From contig JADBXP010000010.1 in NCBI GenBank assembly GCA_020403455.1, positions 160,699 to 224,698 on the forward strand: DNA of 64,000 nucleotides. The letters run 5' to 3'. A model generated the notes under the pieces. It worked only from the letters and a program-made list of their open reading frames with translations, did no database searches and had not been told where the DNA came from. A program made the position numbers and the translations under genes. This DNA is from Chitinophagaceae bacterium. GTDB taxonomy: Bacteria > Bacteroidota > Bacteroidia > Chitinophagales > Chitinophagaceae. This document shows positions 1 through 9,121 of the stretch, piece by piece. Numbering within the stretch: position 1 is the stretch's first letter; the number at the start of each line of letters is the position of its first letter.

Positions 1-19
1 GGCTGACCGCTTAAAGAGG

Positions 20-54
20 TTTGTCGGCTACTACCAACATTTTTTTTACTTTTG
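20..54 (+). promoter_or_regulatory. Putative Bacteroidota-type promoter for frr
   Basis: TTTG at 20-23 and TACTTTTG at 47-54 match the phylum's -33/-7 pattern (TTTG, spacer, TAnnTTTG) with a 23-base spacer. Transcription would start near 60, about 14 bases before the frr ATG. I see no coding sequence in bases 1-73. Confidence 0.45.
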
Positions 55-73
55 GCATCTCAAATTCAAGGAT

Positions 74-637
74 ATGTCGGAAGAACTACTATTAATTACC
101 GGTGCGGCCGAAGAAAGTATGCGCAAAGGAATTGCCCACCTGGAAACAGAATTAACCAAGATCAGGGCCGGCAAAGCCAGTCCCACCATGCTGGATGGCA
201 TTGTGGTGGAGTATTACGGAAGTCCGACCCCCATTGCTCAGGTGGCCAATATTTCTGTGCTGGACGTGAGAACCATCAGCATTCAGCCCTGGGAGAAATC
301 CATGCTAGCTGCTATTGAAAAGTCGATTATGCAGGCCAACATAGGTATTACACCTCAAAATGATGGCAACCAGATTCGGTTGTTCATGCCACCCCTAACC
401 GAGGAAAGAAGGCGGGAACTCTTCAAAAAAGCCAGTGGGGAAGGAGAACATTCTAAAGTAGCGATCCGTAATATTCGACGTGATGCGATTGAACAAGTGA
501 AAAAACTACAGAAAGATGGGTTGAGTGAAGATGCAGCTAAAGATGCAGAAAAAGAAATTCAGGAGTTGACAGATAAATTCATTCAGTTGGTGGACAAGCA
601 CCTGGCGGCGAAGGAAAAAGAAATGATGTCTGTATAG
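74..637 (+). CDS. frr: Ribosome recycling factor
   Basis: This 187-residue protein has the normal length for RRF, which together with EF-G splits post-termination ribosomes in the cytoplasm. The family's hallmarks are visible along its length: an N-terminal region with TKIRAGKASP, a central PPLTEERRRE segment, and a C-terminal helix rich in Lys and Glu containing VKKLQKDGLSEDAAKDAEKE. The ATG at 74 gives the expected N-terminus. The gene is followed at once by a strong hairpin terminator (661-691) and has its own putative promoter, so it is probably transcribed alone here. Its usual neighbour pyrH is not seen in the 73 bases upstream. Identity is clear. Confidence 0.97.
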   Translation: MSEELLLITGAAEESMRKGIAHLETELTKIRAGKASPTMLDGIVVEYYGSPTPIAQVANISVLDVRTISIQPWEKSMLAAIEKSIMQANIGITPQNDGNQIRLFMPPLTEERRRELFKKASGEGEHSKVAIRNIRRDAIEQVKKLQKDGLSEDAAKDAEKEIQELTDKFIQLVDKHLAAKEKEMMSV

Positions 638-660
638 TTAGGCTGCAGAGAAGATCTTGG

Positions 661-691
661 AACCGGAATTAAACTTCCGGTTTCTTTTTTT
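661..691 (+). terminator. Rho-independent terminator after frr, overlapping the 3' end of the DMT gene
   Basis: AACCGGAA (661-668) and TTCCGGTT (675-682) form a perfect 8-bp stem with a 6-base loop, followed by TCTTTTTTT. The hairpin lies over the last codons of the opposing DMT gene, whose stop codon is at 669-671. Confidence 0.85.
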
Positions 692-1556
692 CAGGGCGGT
701 TCACCAGATAAACTCCTGCCAGAATGATGAATAAACTGAACACTTGTTTCTCACGAATATATTCCTGCCGAAGCAGCCCCCAGCCGATGGCTACAATTGG
801 TATACCATAGGTTACCATAGATGCAAAAACGGGTCCTGCTCTCTTTACCAAAAGGTAAAACAGCACTGATGCAATGGCTGTTCCAAAAATTCCAAGTACT
901 ACAGCTGCAAGTGTTGATTGCAAGTAGGCTGATTCTGTTAGGGGTAAATTTCCATATCCGGTGAACAATAAAATTACTACTGAGGGGATGATCAACATTA
1001 CAAAAGCAAGCGAAGCGATATCAATAGCACGGAATCCACGCATGTATCTTCCTACCATGTTCACATTGAGACCATACATAACTGTAGCAGCAACCACTAA
1101 AAATGAATAACCCAGATTCGATAAGTGAACATCGCTGCCTGTGATGATCAGCAGTACCAAACCCAAAAACCCGACACATGTCCCGATAATTTGAATGGGA
1201 CGCGCTTTTAACTGGAAAAAAAATATCCCTACCAATAAAGTAAATAATGGGGTAAGGGCATTTAAAATCCCTGCTATGGCACTGTCAATTTTCGTTTCTG
1301 CCAGACAAAACAAATAAGCTGGAAAGAAGCTACCCAACAATCCAGAACCCATCACCAGCATTACCCGGTTGCGGGGAATCGATTGCCATGCCTTTCTGGC
1401 AAAAGGAACGAGAACCAGTCCGGCAGTTAACATGCGCAGTGAAGCTACCTGGTAGGCAGACAATTGATCCATGCCCACCTTCATCAGGTAAAACGAAGAG
1501 CCCCAGATCAGACACAAAACAATAAAAAGTAACCAGCTAATCCAGTTGCTGCGCAT
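669..1556 (-). CDS. EamA/DMT-superfamily transporter
   Basis: This 295-residue integral membrane protein has about ten hydrophobic segments arranged as two EamA repeats. The first repeat begins at residue 1 with WISWLLFIVLCLIWGSSFY, a motif typical of the RhaT/YdcZ-like drug/metabolite transporter family. The short Lys/Glu-rich C-terminus (RPEKKKPEV) is cytoplasmic-like. DMT proteins of this kind export amino acids or other small metabolites, but the substrate cannot be told from sequence. It is convergent with frr, and the frr terminator hairpin is embedded in its last codons. It is divergent from the PPK2 gene, with an ATG start at 1556. The family call is firm and the substrate unknown. 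Confidence 0.9.
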   Translation of the reverse strand: MRSNWISWLLFIVLCLIWGSSFYLMKVGMDQLSAYQVASLRMLTAGLVLVPFARKAWQSIPRNRVMLVMGSGLLGSFFPAYLFCLAETKIDSAIAGILNALTPLFTLLVGIFFFQLKARPIQIIGTCVGFLGLVLLIITGSDVHLSNLGYSFLVVAATVMYGLNVNMVGRYMRGFRAIDIASLAFVMLIIPSVVILLFTGYGNLPLTESAYLQSTLAAVVLGIFGTAIASVLFYLLVKRAGPVFASMVTYGIPIVAIGWGLLRQEYIREKQVFSLFIILAGVYLVNRPEKKKPEV

Positions 1557-1621
1557 GCATAAGTTTTCGCAAAGGTGCTCATTTATTGCAACAATTAGAT
1601 ATTTTTAAGGAAACAAAGCTA

Positions 1622-2368
1622 ATGGCAACCTACGATCTCTCCCGCGTCAGTACCCGTGCTCCTAAGGGCCTGAGCAAAGAAAAAACCAAGGTAGCAACCG
1701 CCCGTATTCTCGATGAGTTGGATGAGTTGCAGAACTTATTATTCGCTGAAAGCAAGCATTCTGTATTGGTAGTGATTCAGGGAATGGATGCCAGTGGAAA
1801 AGATGGGGCAATTCGGAATGTATTTGGTAGACTTAACCCTCAGGGTGTGCGGGCCTATTCGTTCAAAGTGCCCACAGCATTAGAGCTTTCCCACGATTTC
1901 CTGTGGCGGGTGCACCAGCAGGCGCCTCCCAAGGGTATGATACAAATATTCAACAGATCTCACTATGAAGATATTCTGGTGACACGCGTACATAAGTGGT
2001 GCGATGATCAATTGGCGAAAGCACGCATGAAAGCTATCAATGATTTTGAGGAATTATTACAACGACACAGCAATACCCATGTTTTAAAATTTTATCTGCA
2101 CGTGTCACCTGAGGAACAACAACAGCGGTTGCAGGAACGAATCAAAGACCCAGAGAAGCAATGGAAATACAATGAACGTGATTTCGAGGAAGCCAAGCTT
2201 TGGAAGGTTTATATGAAGATGTACCAGGAATGTTTCCAGTTTTGTAATAAAGTGCCGTGGACGATTGTTCCGGCTGATCAGAACTGGTACAAGGAGCACC
2301 TGATTGCAACGAAACTACACCAGGTGTTGAGTTCACTGAAAATGCAATATCCGGGGCTTAAAAAGTGA
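1622..2368 (+). CDS. ppk2: PPK2-family polyphosphate kinase (polyphosphate:nucleotide phosphotransferase)
   Basis: The protein is about 248 residues from the ATG at 1622. I prefer this start to an in-frame TTG at 1586 because an AAGG purine stretch lies about 10 bases upstream and family members start close to here. The Walker A-type motif GMDASGKDG sits near residue 55, followed by the PPK2 signatures FNRSHYEDILVTRVH and a C-terminal aromatic region ending in WTIVPADQNWYKEH. PPK2 enzymes use polyphosphate to phosphorylate nucleoside mono- or diphosphates in the cytoplasm. This compact single-domain form resembles the PPK2-related group common in Bacteroidota, but whether AMP or ADP is preferred cannot be read from sequence. 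mscL follows 44 bases downstream on the same strand. Confidence 0.92.
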   Translation: MATYDLSRVSTRAPKGLSKEKTKVATARILDELDELQNLLFAESKHSVLVVIQGMDASGKDGAIRNVFGRLNPQGVRAYSFKVPTALELSHDFLWRVHQQAPPKGMIQIFNRSHYEDILVTRVHKWCDDQLAKARMKAINDFEELLQRHSNTHVLKFYLHVSPEEQQQRLQERIKDPEKQWKYNERDFEEAKLWKVYMKMYQECFQFCNKVPWTIVPADQNWYKEHLIATKLHQVLSSLKMQYPGLKK

Positions 2369-2412
2369 ATATTTGATTTGTTTTTCTTATTTTTCCCCAT
2401 AAAATCAATCAT

Positions 2413-2841
2413 ATGGGCTTACTCAAAGAATTCAAAGAATTTGCCGTAAAGGGCAATCTCGTCGATATTGCTGTCGGTTTTGTGATGGGTGCCACCTTCA
2501 CAAAAATAGTCACCTCTTTTGTGGATGGAATGGTGATGCCAATGGTAGGGATGTTAAGTGGTGGTGTTGATTTTTCTGATAAAGTATTTACTTTAAAGGA
2601 AGCTACTGCTGAAATTAAGGATGCTGCCGGCCAGGTAGTGACAGCCGCTAGTCCGGCAGTTGAGGTAAAGTACGGGGCATTTATCACCAGTCTGATAGAT
2701 TTTATCATTATTGCCTTTGTGGTATTCATGATTATCAAGGCCATTAACCGGCTGAAGTCTGCTGCCCCCCCTCCTGAGCCCGCAGGCCCTTCTTCCACAG
2801 ATCAGTTATTGATGGAGATAAGGGATGCCCTAAAGAAATAG
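2413..2841 (+). CDS. mscL: Large-conductance mechanosensitive channel MscL
   Basis: This 142-residue protein shows the MscL layout. A short amphipathic N-terminus (GLLKEFKEFAVKGNLVDIAVG) leads into TM1, then a periplasmic loop of about 45 residues, then TM2 (SLIDFIIIAFVVFMIIKAINRL), and a cytoplasmic helix ending in LLMEIRDALKK. MscL forms a homopentameric inner-membrane pore that releases solutes under hypo-osmotic shock. The loop is slightly longer than in E. coli, as is common in this phylum. It may share a transcript with the PPK2 gene 44 bases upstream. Identity is clear. Confidence 0.96.
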   Translation: MGLLKEFKEFAVKGNLVDIAVGFVMGATFTKIVTSFVDGMVMPMVGMLSGGVDFSDKVFTLKEATAEIKDAAGQVVTAASPAVEVKYGAFITSLIDFIIIAFVVFMIIKAINRLKSAAPPPEPAGPSSTDQLLMEIRDALKK

Positions 2842-2941
2842 GGGAAATTGCCCGATTTTTCTTCCCCGGTGGATAACTGAGCGGAATCACAGGGGTTCTT
2901 TTTGGCTTAAATCGTTTTCTTTGTGGCTAAATAGACGCACC

Positions 2942-3775
2942 GTGAATCAGTCGAGTTATCAAATTAAGTTAGATCAGTTTGAGGGTCCATTTGACCTGCT
3001 TTTATTCTTCATAGAAAGAGATGAGCTGGATATTTATAATATTCCTATCACCCGCATCATCAATGACTTCCTTGAATTCATTCATCAAAGTGAAAAGCTC
3101 AACATAGAACTCAGCAGTGAGTTCATTTTATTCGTCTCTACCCTGATGCGAATCAAGGCTCGTCTGTTGTTGCCCCGCAAGGAATTGGATGCTGCCGGCA
3201 ATGAAATCGATCCCCGCCAGGAATTGATTGACAAAATCCTGGAATACAAGAAATTCAAAGAAGCAGCCGTGAAGATGGCTGAGATGGAAGCGGAGCGGAT
3301 GCTTATGATCAAGAGGGGCAACCTCCAGAAAGAATTGTCGTTGTTGGGAGAAGAGGCAGCAGAAGGAACAGAAATACAAAACATCACCCTTTTCAAATTG
3401 ATGAAATCTTTTGAAAAAGTGATGCTGCGCGTACAGGAACGCCAGAGTCGACCTGTACATACTGTAGTTCCTTACAACTACACGATGGAAGGTAGCAGGG
3501 ACTATATACTCGATCTAATTTCCCGCGAAAAAATGCTTTCCTTCGAGAAGATATTCGACGTCTGTGACAACAAGATCCACGCAATCTTCCTCTTTCTTTC
3601 CATCCTTGAATTGGCTCAACAGAAATACATGCGCCTGAGTGTAGGCCCGGGAATGAATAATTTCATCGTTGAGTGGAATGAAAACCGGGAAGAAGACCTG
3701 GTGGCAGAGACAACGATCAGCAATGACGGGGATGCGACAGCAGAAGATACTTCAACCGATTTGCAGGCCCAGTAA
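2942..3775 (+). CDS. scpA: Segregation and condensation protein A
   Basis: From a GTG at 2942 the protein has about 277 residues; a TTG at 2921 is an alternative start. The N-terminus carries the diagnostic kleisin segment IKLDQFEGPFDLLLFFIERDELDIYNIPIT, followed by LMRIKARLLLPRK and a C-terminal winged-helix region. ScpA links SMC heads and, with ScpB, forms the bacterial condensin that organises the nucleoid. No scpB or smc is in the window. The C-terminal 30 or so residues are acidic and low in complexity. It is convergent with dxs, with only 7 bases between the stops. The function is certain; the exact start is less so. Confidence 0.94.
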   Translation: MNQSSYQIKLDQFEGPFDLLLFFIERDELDIYNIPITRIINDFLEFIHQSEKLNIELSSEFILFVSTLMRIKARLLLPRKELDAAGNEIDPRQELIDKILEYKKFKEAAVKMAEMEAERMLMIKRGNLQKELSLLGEEAAEGTEIQNITLFKLMKSFEKVMLRVQERQSRPVHTVVPYNYTMEGSRDYILDLISREKMLSFEKIFDVCDNKIHAIFLFLSILELAQQKYMRLSVGPGMNNFIVEWNENREEDLVAETTISNDGDATAEDTSTDLQAQ

Positions 3776-3782
3776 GTTTAAA

Positions 3783-5717
3783 TTACCCTGCTATAGTAAT
3801 CTTCGTCGTTACCTTTTCTTTCATCAGAGTCAATACAGCTTCTTCAATGGCTTGTGCGTCATAGTTGCATTCGCGGTGAAGTTCTTTTGGCGTTCCATGT
3901 TCTACCAATCTATCGGGTATACCCAGTATGGTTACTTCAGCGTTGTAACGATGAGCATTCATGAATTCCAAAACAGCAGATCCAAAACCACCAACTACAG
4001 TTCCATCTTCAATGGTGACTACTTTTGAATAGTTGCTGAATACCTCGTGCAATAGTTCCTCATCAAGTGGTTTCACAAAACGCATGTCATAGTGAGCAGG
4101 ATCAATTCCCTGGGTTCTCAATTGGCGGATCGCTGCTTGTGCAAAATTACCCGGATGACCTAAAGATACGATGGCCACATCCTTGCCGGTTTTCAGACGA
4201 CGTCCCTTGCCAATTTCAACTTCTTCCATGGCAGTTTTCCACTCGGGCATTACGCCTTCCCCTCTGGGATAACGAATCACGAAAGGCATTGTGTTGCTGT
4301 CCAGTTGTGCGGTATACATCAAGTTGCGCAGCTCCTGTTCATTCATGGGGGCACTAATGATCATATTGGGGATGCACCTGAAAAAAGCAATATCATAACA
4401 ACCATGGTGTGTAGGTCCGTCTTCGCCCACCAGCCCGGCTCTGTCGAGGCAAAATATCACCGGAAGTTTTTGGATGGCCACATCGTGCACCACCTGGTCA
4501 TAACCTCTTTGGATGAATGAGGAATAAATATTACAAAACACTTTCATGCCTTGTGTTGCCAAGCCGGCACTGACTGTCACGGCATGTTGTTCGCAAATGC
4601 CCACATCAAACGCGCGGTGGGGCATTTTTTCCATCATGATTTTTAAAGAAGATCCGCTGGGCATTGCAGGAGTGATTCCCATAACCGCTGGATTCTTCTC
4701 TGCAAGTTCAACGATGGTATGTCCGAAAACATCCTGGTATTTTGGGGGCTGAGGGGTTTGAATGGTTTTGCGATAAATCTCCCCCGTCAGTTTGTCGAAC
4801 AATCCGGGCGCATGCCACTTGGTCTGGTCTTTTTCCGCCAGGGCATAACCCTTGCCCTTGGTGGTGATAATGTGTAACAACTTTGGTCCGGGTATTTCCC
4901 TCAAGTCTTTGAGGGTATCAACCAGTTTGGTGATATTGTGTCCATCAATGGGACCGAAATACCTCAATTTCAGTGCTTCGAAAAGATTACTGCTGTTGCT
5001 GACCAAGCCTTTTAATCCTGCTTCGAGCCTGCTGGCCATGGACTTACTAAAATTTTCTCCGATAGGAAGCTTGCCCATCAGATTCCATATCTCATCACGA
5101 ACTTTGTTATAGGTCGGGGAGGTACTGATATCCGTTAAATATTCTTTCAATGCCCCTACATTGGGATCAATGCTCATGCAATTGTCATTCAAAATGATCA
5201 ACAGATCGCTGTCTGCAACACCTGCATGGTTCATCGCCTCAAAAGCCATCCCCGCTGTCATGGAGCCATCTCCGATAACTGCCACAGATTTCCTGTTCTC
5301 TCCCTTGTATTTGGCTGCTATAGACATACCCAGTGCGGCAGAAATGGAAGTGGAGGAATGTCCTACGCCAAATGTGTCGAACTCACTTTCGCTTCTTTTG
5401 GGGAATCCGCTCAGTCCCTTGTATTTTCTGTTGGTGATGAAGTTGTCTCTTCTTCCTGTCAGAATTTTATGACCATAGGCCTGATGACCTACGTCCCAAA
5501 CCAATTGGTCGTAGGGTGTTTGGTAAACGTAATGCAACGCTACGGACAATTCAACAACCCCCAGACTGGCGGCAAAATGCCCGCCATGGACACTTACAAC
5601 ATCAATAATGAATTGGCGCAATTCCTGACAAACCTGGAAGAGTTGCTCCCGGGGTAACTTTTTCAGATCATCCGGGTGATTGATTTGTTGCAGCAGGGGT
5701 CCGGGCGTAATGGTCAT
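3783..5717 (-). CDS. dxs: 1-deoxy-D-xylulose-5-phosphate synthase
   Basis: This 644-residue thiamine-diphosphate enzyme condenses pyruvate and glyceraldehyde 3-phosphate in the first step of the MEP isoprenoid pathway. It has the full three-domain transketolase-like layout. The N-terminal TPP domain carries VWDVGHQAYGHKILTGR and the GDGSMTAGMAFEAMNHAG cofactor motif. The pyrimidine-binding domain carries DVGICEQHAVTVSAGLA and DRAGLVGEDGPTHHG. The C-terminal domain includes VTIEDGTVVGGFGSAV. Length and motifs match intact enzymes. It stands alone, with about 200 bases to the divergent lytS-like gene. The isoprenoid precursors it makes would feed the GGGPS-type enzyme at 9122-9880, which is a pathway-level inference only. 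Confidence 0.97.
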   Translation of the reverse strand: MTITPGPLLQQINHPDDLKKLPREQLFQVCQELRQFIIDVVSVHGGHFAASLGVVELSVALHYVYQTPYDQLVWDVGHQAYGHKILTGRRDNFITNRKYKGLSGFPKRSESEFDTFGVGHSSTSISAALGMSIAAKYKGENRKSVAVIGDGSMTAGMAFEAMNHAGVADSDLLIILNDNCMSIDPNVGALKEYLTDISTSPTYNKVRDEIWNLMGKLPIGENFSKSMASRLEAGLKGLVSNSSNLFEALKLRYFGPIDGHNITKLVDTLKDLREIPGPKLLHIITTKGKGYALAEKDQTKWHAPGLFDKLTGEIYRKTIQTPQPPKYQDVFGHTIVELAEKNPAVMGITPAMPSGSSLKIMMEKMPHRAFDVGICEQHAVTVSAGLATQGMKVFCNIYSSFIQRGYDQVVHDVAIQKLPVIFCLDRAGLVGEDGPTHHGCYDIAFFRCIPNMIISAPMNEQELRNLMYTAQLDSNTMPFVIRYPRGEGVMPEWKTAMEEVEIGKGRRLKTGKDVAIVSLGHPGNFAQAAIRQLRTQGIDPAHYDMRFVKPLDEELLHEVFSNYSKVVTIEDGTVVGGFGSAVLEFMNAHRYNAEVTILGIPDRLVEHGTPKELHRECNYDAQAIEEAVLTLMKEKVTTKITIAG

Positions 5718-5910
5718 GAAAAAATGTTTAGATGGTAAAATTAAGCATTAAAAATCGAGTGACTGCCTGTTGAGTGTCTTCTGAAGGGCAATCTATCATT
5801 TAACAAGCCCGCCAGCATAAAGTTCAGCCCCTGTGACCCCTGTTTTTCGCCAAACAGCCGTTTTTTTGACCATTAGTCCTTTAAGAAGCCCTTTTCGCCT
5901 ACGGGAAGGT

Positions 5911-5918
5911 TAAATTTG
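5911..5918 (+). promoter_or_regulatory. Putative -7 element (TAAATTTG) of the lytS-like gene
   Basis: It matches TAnnTTTG exactly and ends only 5 bases before the ATG at 5924, so the mRNA would be leaderless or nearly so. No clear -33 TTTG is seen. Confidence 0.4.
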
Positions 5919-5923
5919 TAGAT

Positions 5924-7018
5924 ATGCGGAAGAGAAACACCTTGTATTGGTTTTGCCAGGTAGCGGGATGGACTTTCTATGGTCTGACACTGGTTTTTTT
6001 CGCTTTTATTTTTAATAACCCCAACAATGAGTTACTCTTTCCCCGAATAGCAGTAACCATATTGGTTGGGTTATTATCTACACATTTGCTGCGGGAGTTA
6101 CTGATACGTTTTCACTTAAGGCCCCCAATCGTTTCTAAAAATTGGTGGAAGCTGGTTGCTACCATCCTAGGTGTGATATTGCTTTTTAACCTTGCCAATA
6201 GTACTGCAGTAGAGTGGTTGGGACTTTTTGATCCGGCAACCAAGGTTTCTGTCAATACCCGTTTCGTTTTCAATCTCCTTTTTGACTCTCCCCTCATCAT
6301 TGTTTGGGCATCCATCTATTTTATCTGGCATTACATAGAGTTGGCATCACAAAATGAGATTCAGCGCATTCGGTTGCAGACATTGGTTAAAGAGTTAGAA
6401 TTAAAAACCATCAAGTCACACATCAATCCACATTTCATCTTCAATGCATTGAATAGCATCCGGGCATTGGTAGATGAAAATCCTAGCCGGGCCAGAACGG
6501 CTATTACCGAGTTAAGTAATATCCTGCGCAGCAGCATGCAAATGGAAAAAGCTGAAACCATTACGCTGGAAAAAGAACTGGACATTGTCAAAGACTATCT
6601 GGCATTGGAACAAATCAGGTTCGAGGATCGACTTTCGGTTGAATATGAAATCGATGAAGACACTTTGGATCAGCCGGTACCTCCCATGATGTTGCAGACG
6701 CTGGTAGAAAATGCCATCAAGCATGGTATCAGCAAGGAGAAATTTGGTGGATTAATCCGAATTGTTTCCGACAACAGAGAGGGTAAGCATGTATTGATTA
6801 TTGAAAATACAGGCCGCCTCGCGAATCAAGGCATTTCTTCGGCACAGGTCAACCCGCCCGCTACAGCCAATGGACAGGGTTTCGGTATTGAAAGTACCCT
6901 GCACCGTCTTCAGTTGATGTATGGGAACAAAGCCTCCTTTCATATTAAAAATACAGAAGATGGGTTGGTACGTGCTGTAATTTGCCTCCCCCTGATAAAT
7001 GCACTTGTATTACGTTAA
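5924..7018 (+). CDS. LytS/YehU-type sensor histidine kinase
   Basis: This 364-residue inner-membrane kinase has about four hydrophobic segments in residues 1-140, without a recognised extracellular sensor domain. A short coiled stretch leads to the His_kinase (PF06580) signature HINPHFIFNALNSIRAL around residues 166-182, whose His in PHFIFN is the expected phosphoacceptor. The HATPase domain follows with the N-box VENAIKHG and a G-box with GFGIEST. Such kinases phosphorylate LytTR-type regulators, and one is encoded 15 bases downstream, so the two form a two-component operon. The stimulus is unknown. The -7 element abuts the ATG. Confidence 0.93.
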   Translation: MRKRNTLYWFCQVAGWTFYGLTLVFFAFIFNNPNNELLFPRIAVTILVGLLSTHLLRELLIRFHLRPPIVSKNWWKLVATILGVILLFNLANSTAVEWLGLFDPATKVSVNTRFVFNLLFDSPLIIVWASIYFIWHYIELASQNEIQRIRLQTLVKELELKTIKSHINPHFIFNALNSIRALVDENPSRARTAITELSNILRSSMQMEKAETITLEKELDIVKDYLALEQIRFEDRLSVEYEIDEDTLDQPVPPMMLQTLVENAIKHGISKEKFGGLIRIVSDNREGKHVLIIENTGRLANQGISSAQVNPPATANGQGFGIESTLHRLQLMYGNKASFHIKNTEDGLVRAVICLPLINALVLR

Positions 7019-7033
7019 TTAAAATTTTTTCTC

Positions 7034-7765
7034 ATGGCCATCAAAACAATCATAATCGATGATGAGCGATTAGCCCGCAATGAGCTAAAAAAATTATTGT
7101 TGACTCATGCTGAGATAGAAGTGGTAGATGAAGCGACCAATGCAGACGAGGGCATCGAAAAAATTGAAGCCATTCATCCAGACTTAATTTTTCTGGACAT
7201 CCAGATGCCCGGTAAAAACGGGTTTGACCTCCTATCTGAATTGGAGAAGCCCCCGCGCGTAATTTTCACTACGGCTTACGACGAATATGCTATCAAGGCT
7301 TTTGAGGTGAATGCACTTGATTATTTGCTCAAACCCATCGAACCCAAACGTTTGGGTGAAGCACTGCAAAAACTGCAGGCAGAAATGATCAAAGACAATC
7401 CCAATCTGGCACATGCCAATAGAGGACCGCTTACTGAAATCGATCAGGTTTTTGTAAAAGATGGTGAGCGGTGCTGGTTTGTAAAGTTGGGTGAAATAAG
7501 GCTTTTTGAAAGTGTGGGCAACTATGCTAAAGTATATTTTGGCACCAACAAACCCCTCATCTTGAAGTCACTCAATGCCCTGGAAGAGCGGTTAGATGAC
7601 CGGATGTTTTTCAGAGCCAACCGCAAGCACATCATTAACCTGCGCTGGATTGAAAAAATCGAACCTTACTTCAATGGTGGGCTACTTGTGGAACTAAAGG
7701 GAGGAGAAAAAGTGGAAGTCAGCAGGCGTCAAACGGTTAAGTTCAAGGAAATGATGAGTCTTTGA
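7034..7765 (+). CDS. LytTR-family response regulator
   Basis: This 243-residue protein has an N-terminal receiver domain (residues 1-120) with the acidic pair DDE near residue 9, phosphoacceptor Asp55 in LIFLDIQMPG, and the conserved Lys in LDYLLKPIEP. A LytTR DNA-binding domain (about 135-240) follows, with the typical FRANRKHIINLRWIEKIEP segment. It is the partner of the kinase 15 bases upstream. LytTR regulators bind direct repeats in promoters. Its target here is unknown, but the M28 peptidase gene 39 bases downstream may be co-transcribed. Confidence 0.94.
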   Translation: MAIKTIIIDDERLARNELKKLLLTHAEIEVVDEATNADEGIEKIEAIHPDLIFLDIQMPGKNGFDLLSELEKPPRVIFTTAYDEYAIKAFEVNALDYLLKPIEPKRLGEALQKLQAEMIKDNPNLAHANRGPLTEIDQVFVKDGERCWFVKLGEIRLFESVGNYAKVYFGTNKPLILKSLNALEERLDDRMFFRANRKHIINLRWIEKIEPYFNGGLLVELKGGEKVEVSRRQTVKFKEMMSL

Positions 7766-7804
7766 TTCGTTGTTCCGCATCTCTTTTATCCCTAACTTCC
7801 CATC

Positions 7805-9103
7805 ATGAGAAAACTCTTTTTATCAGCAGTTAGTCTGCTGTTGCTGGTCAATTTGCCGGCACAATCGAACGATCGTTATTTCAATGCAGCCGAAGTAGCC
7901 AGAATTGAGGGAATACTTGCTTCTGATGAAATGCAGGGCAGGCGAACCTTTACCCCGGGTATAGATAAGGCAGCGGCCTTCATAGCTGAAGAATTCCGAT
8001 CTGCTAAATTAGCACCTTACCCGGGAACCAAAGACTATTTACAATCATTTGCGCTGCTGCGTCCACGCCTGATCAGCTTACAGGTTCAATTTAATGGAGA
8101 ACCTGCAGACACGAAAAATGTGATTGTATTTACTTCCAAAGACACATTGCTGGTCAACAACACTTCGGGTTATCGCCAGGTAAATATAGCTGCAGGAGAT
8201 AATTTCATGACAGTAGCCAGGAAGTATGTGGGTGCCAATGCTAATTATGTTGTTGTAGTTGATACAGCCCATGCCAGGATGTTTGGCAACCTGACCCGCC
8301 TCAAATCACAACAGTTTCAATCTGAATACAGTACCATCTTTGTTTTGTCTGCTTCTCTCCCGGCAAATTATTCGATTGAAGCAATTCATAGTTTCACCCG
8401 CCAGCCATTGTCTAACGTGGCGGCTTATATTCCCGGCAAAAGCCGGCCCGATGAATATGTTATTTTTTCTGCCCACTATGATCACCTGGGAATAATGAGT
8501 AAAGACAGGCAGGGCAATGTGCTGACCGATTCAATTTTCAATGGAGCCAATGATGATGCTGCAGGAACGACAGCTGTTATTATGCTGGCCAGATATTTTA
8601 AGGCACTGAATAACAATGCACGCTCTCTGATTTTTGTGGCTTTCACAGCGGAAGAAGTAGGAGGTTTTGGAGCCACTTATTTTTCAAGACAATTGTCCCC
8701 CGAAAAAGTAGTTGCCATGCTCAACATTGAAATGATTGGAACGGAAAGCAAGTGGGGCACCAATTCTGCCTACATCACCGGATATGAAAAATCCAGTCTG
8801 GGGACTATACTGCAACAGAATCTAACGGGTAGTGGGTTTAGTTTTTATCCCGACCCTTACACAGAGCAAAATTTATTTTACCGTTCCGACAATGCTACGC
8901 TGGCAAGACTGGGTGTGCCGGCTCATACCATTAGTACATCTAAGATGGACAATGAGCCGAATTATCACAAGGCAAGTGATGAAATTGGAACACTCGATCT
9001 CGAAAATATGGCACGCATCATTCGTTCGATTGCGATAAGTGCAGGAACTATTATCAGTGGAAAAGATACACCTTCACGGGTGGATACAGGTCAATTGCGT
9101 TAG
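7805..9103 (+). CDS. Secreted M28-family zinc metallopeptidase
   Basis: The 432-residue precursor starts with a Sec signal peptide (RKLFLSAVSLLLLVNLPAQS). The M28 aminopeptidase core contains the zinc ligands in order: SAHYDHLG (His and bridging region), NGANDDAAGTT (bridging Asp), FTAEEVGGFGA (catalytic Glu and ligand Glu), MLNIEMIG, and a late His region around YHKASDE. Such enzymes remove N-terminal residues from peptides in the periplasm or outside the cell. The region at about 100-210 is an insert typical of PA-like or variable domains. There is no type IX sorting domain at the C-terminus. It follows the LytTR operon with a 39-base gap. Confidence 0.9.
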   Translation: MRKLFLSAVSLLLLVNLPAQSNDRYFNAAEVARIEGILASDEMQGRRTFTPGIDKAAAFIAEEFRSAKLAPYPGTKDYLQSFALLRPRLISLQVQFNGEPADTKNVIVFTSKDTLLVNNTSGYRQVNIAAGDNFMTVARKYVGANANYVVVVDTAHARMFGNLTRLKSQQFQSEYSTIFVLSASLPANYSIEAIHSFTRQPLSNVAAYIPGKSRPDEYVIFSAHYDHLGIMSKDRQGNVLTDSIFNGANDDAAGTTAVIMLARYFKALNNNARSLIFVAFTAEEVGGFGATYFSRQLSPEKVVAMLNIEMIGTESKWGTNSAYITGYEKSSLGTILQQNLTGSGFSFYPDPYTEQNLFYRSDNATLARLGVPAHTISTSKMDNEPNYHKASDEIGTLDLENMARIIRSIAISAGTIISGKDTPSRVDTGQLR

Positions 9104-9121
9104 CGTATCAAAAGAGAGAGA

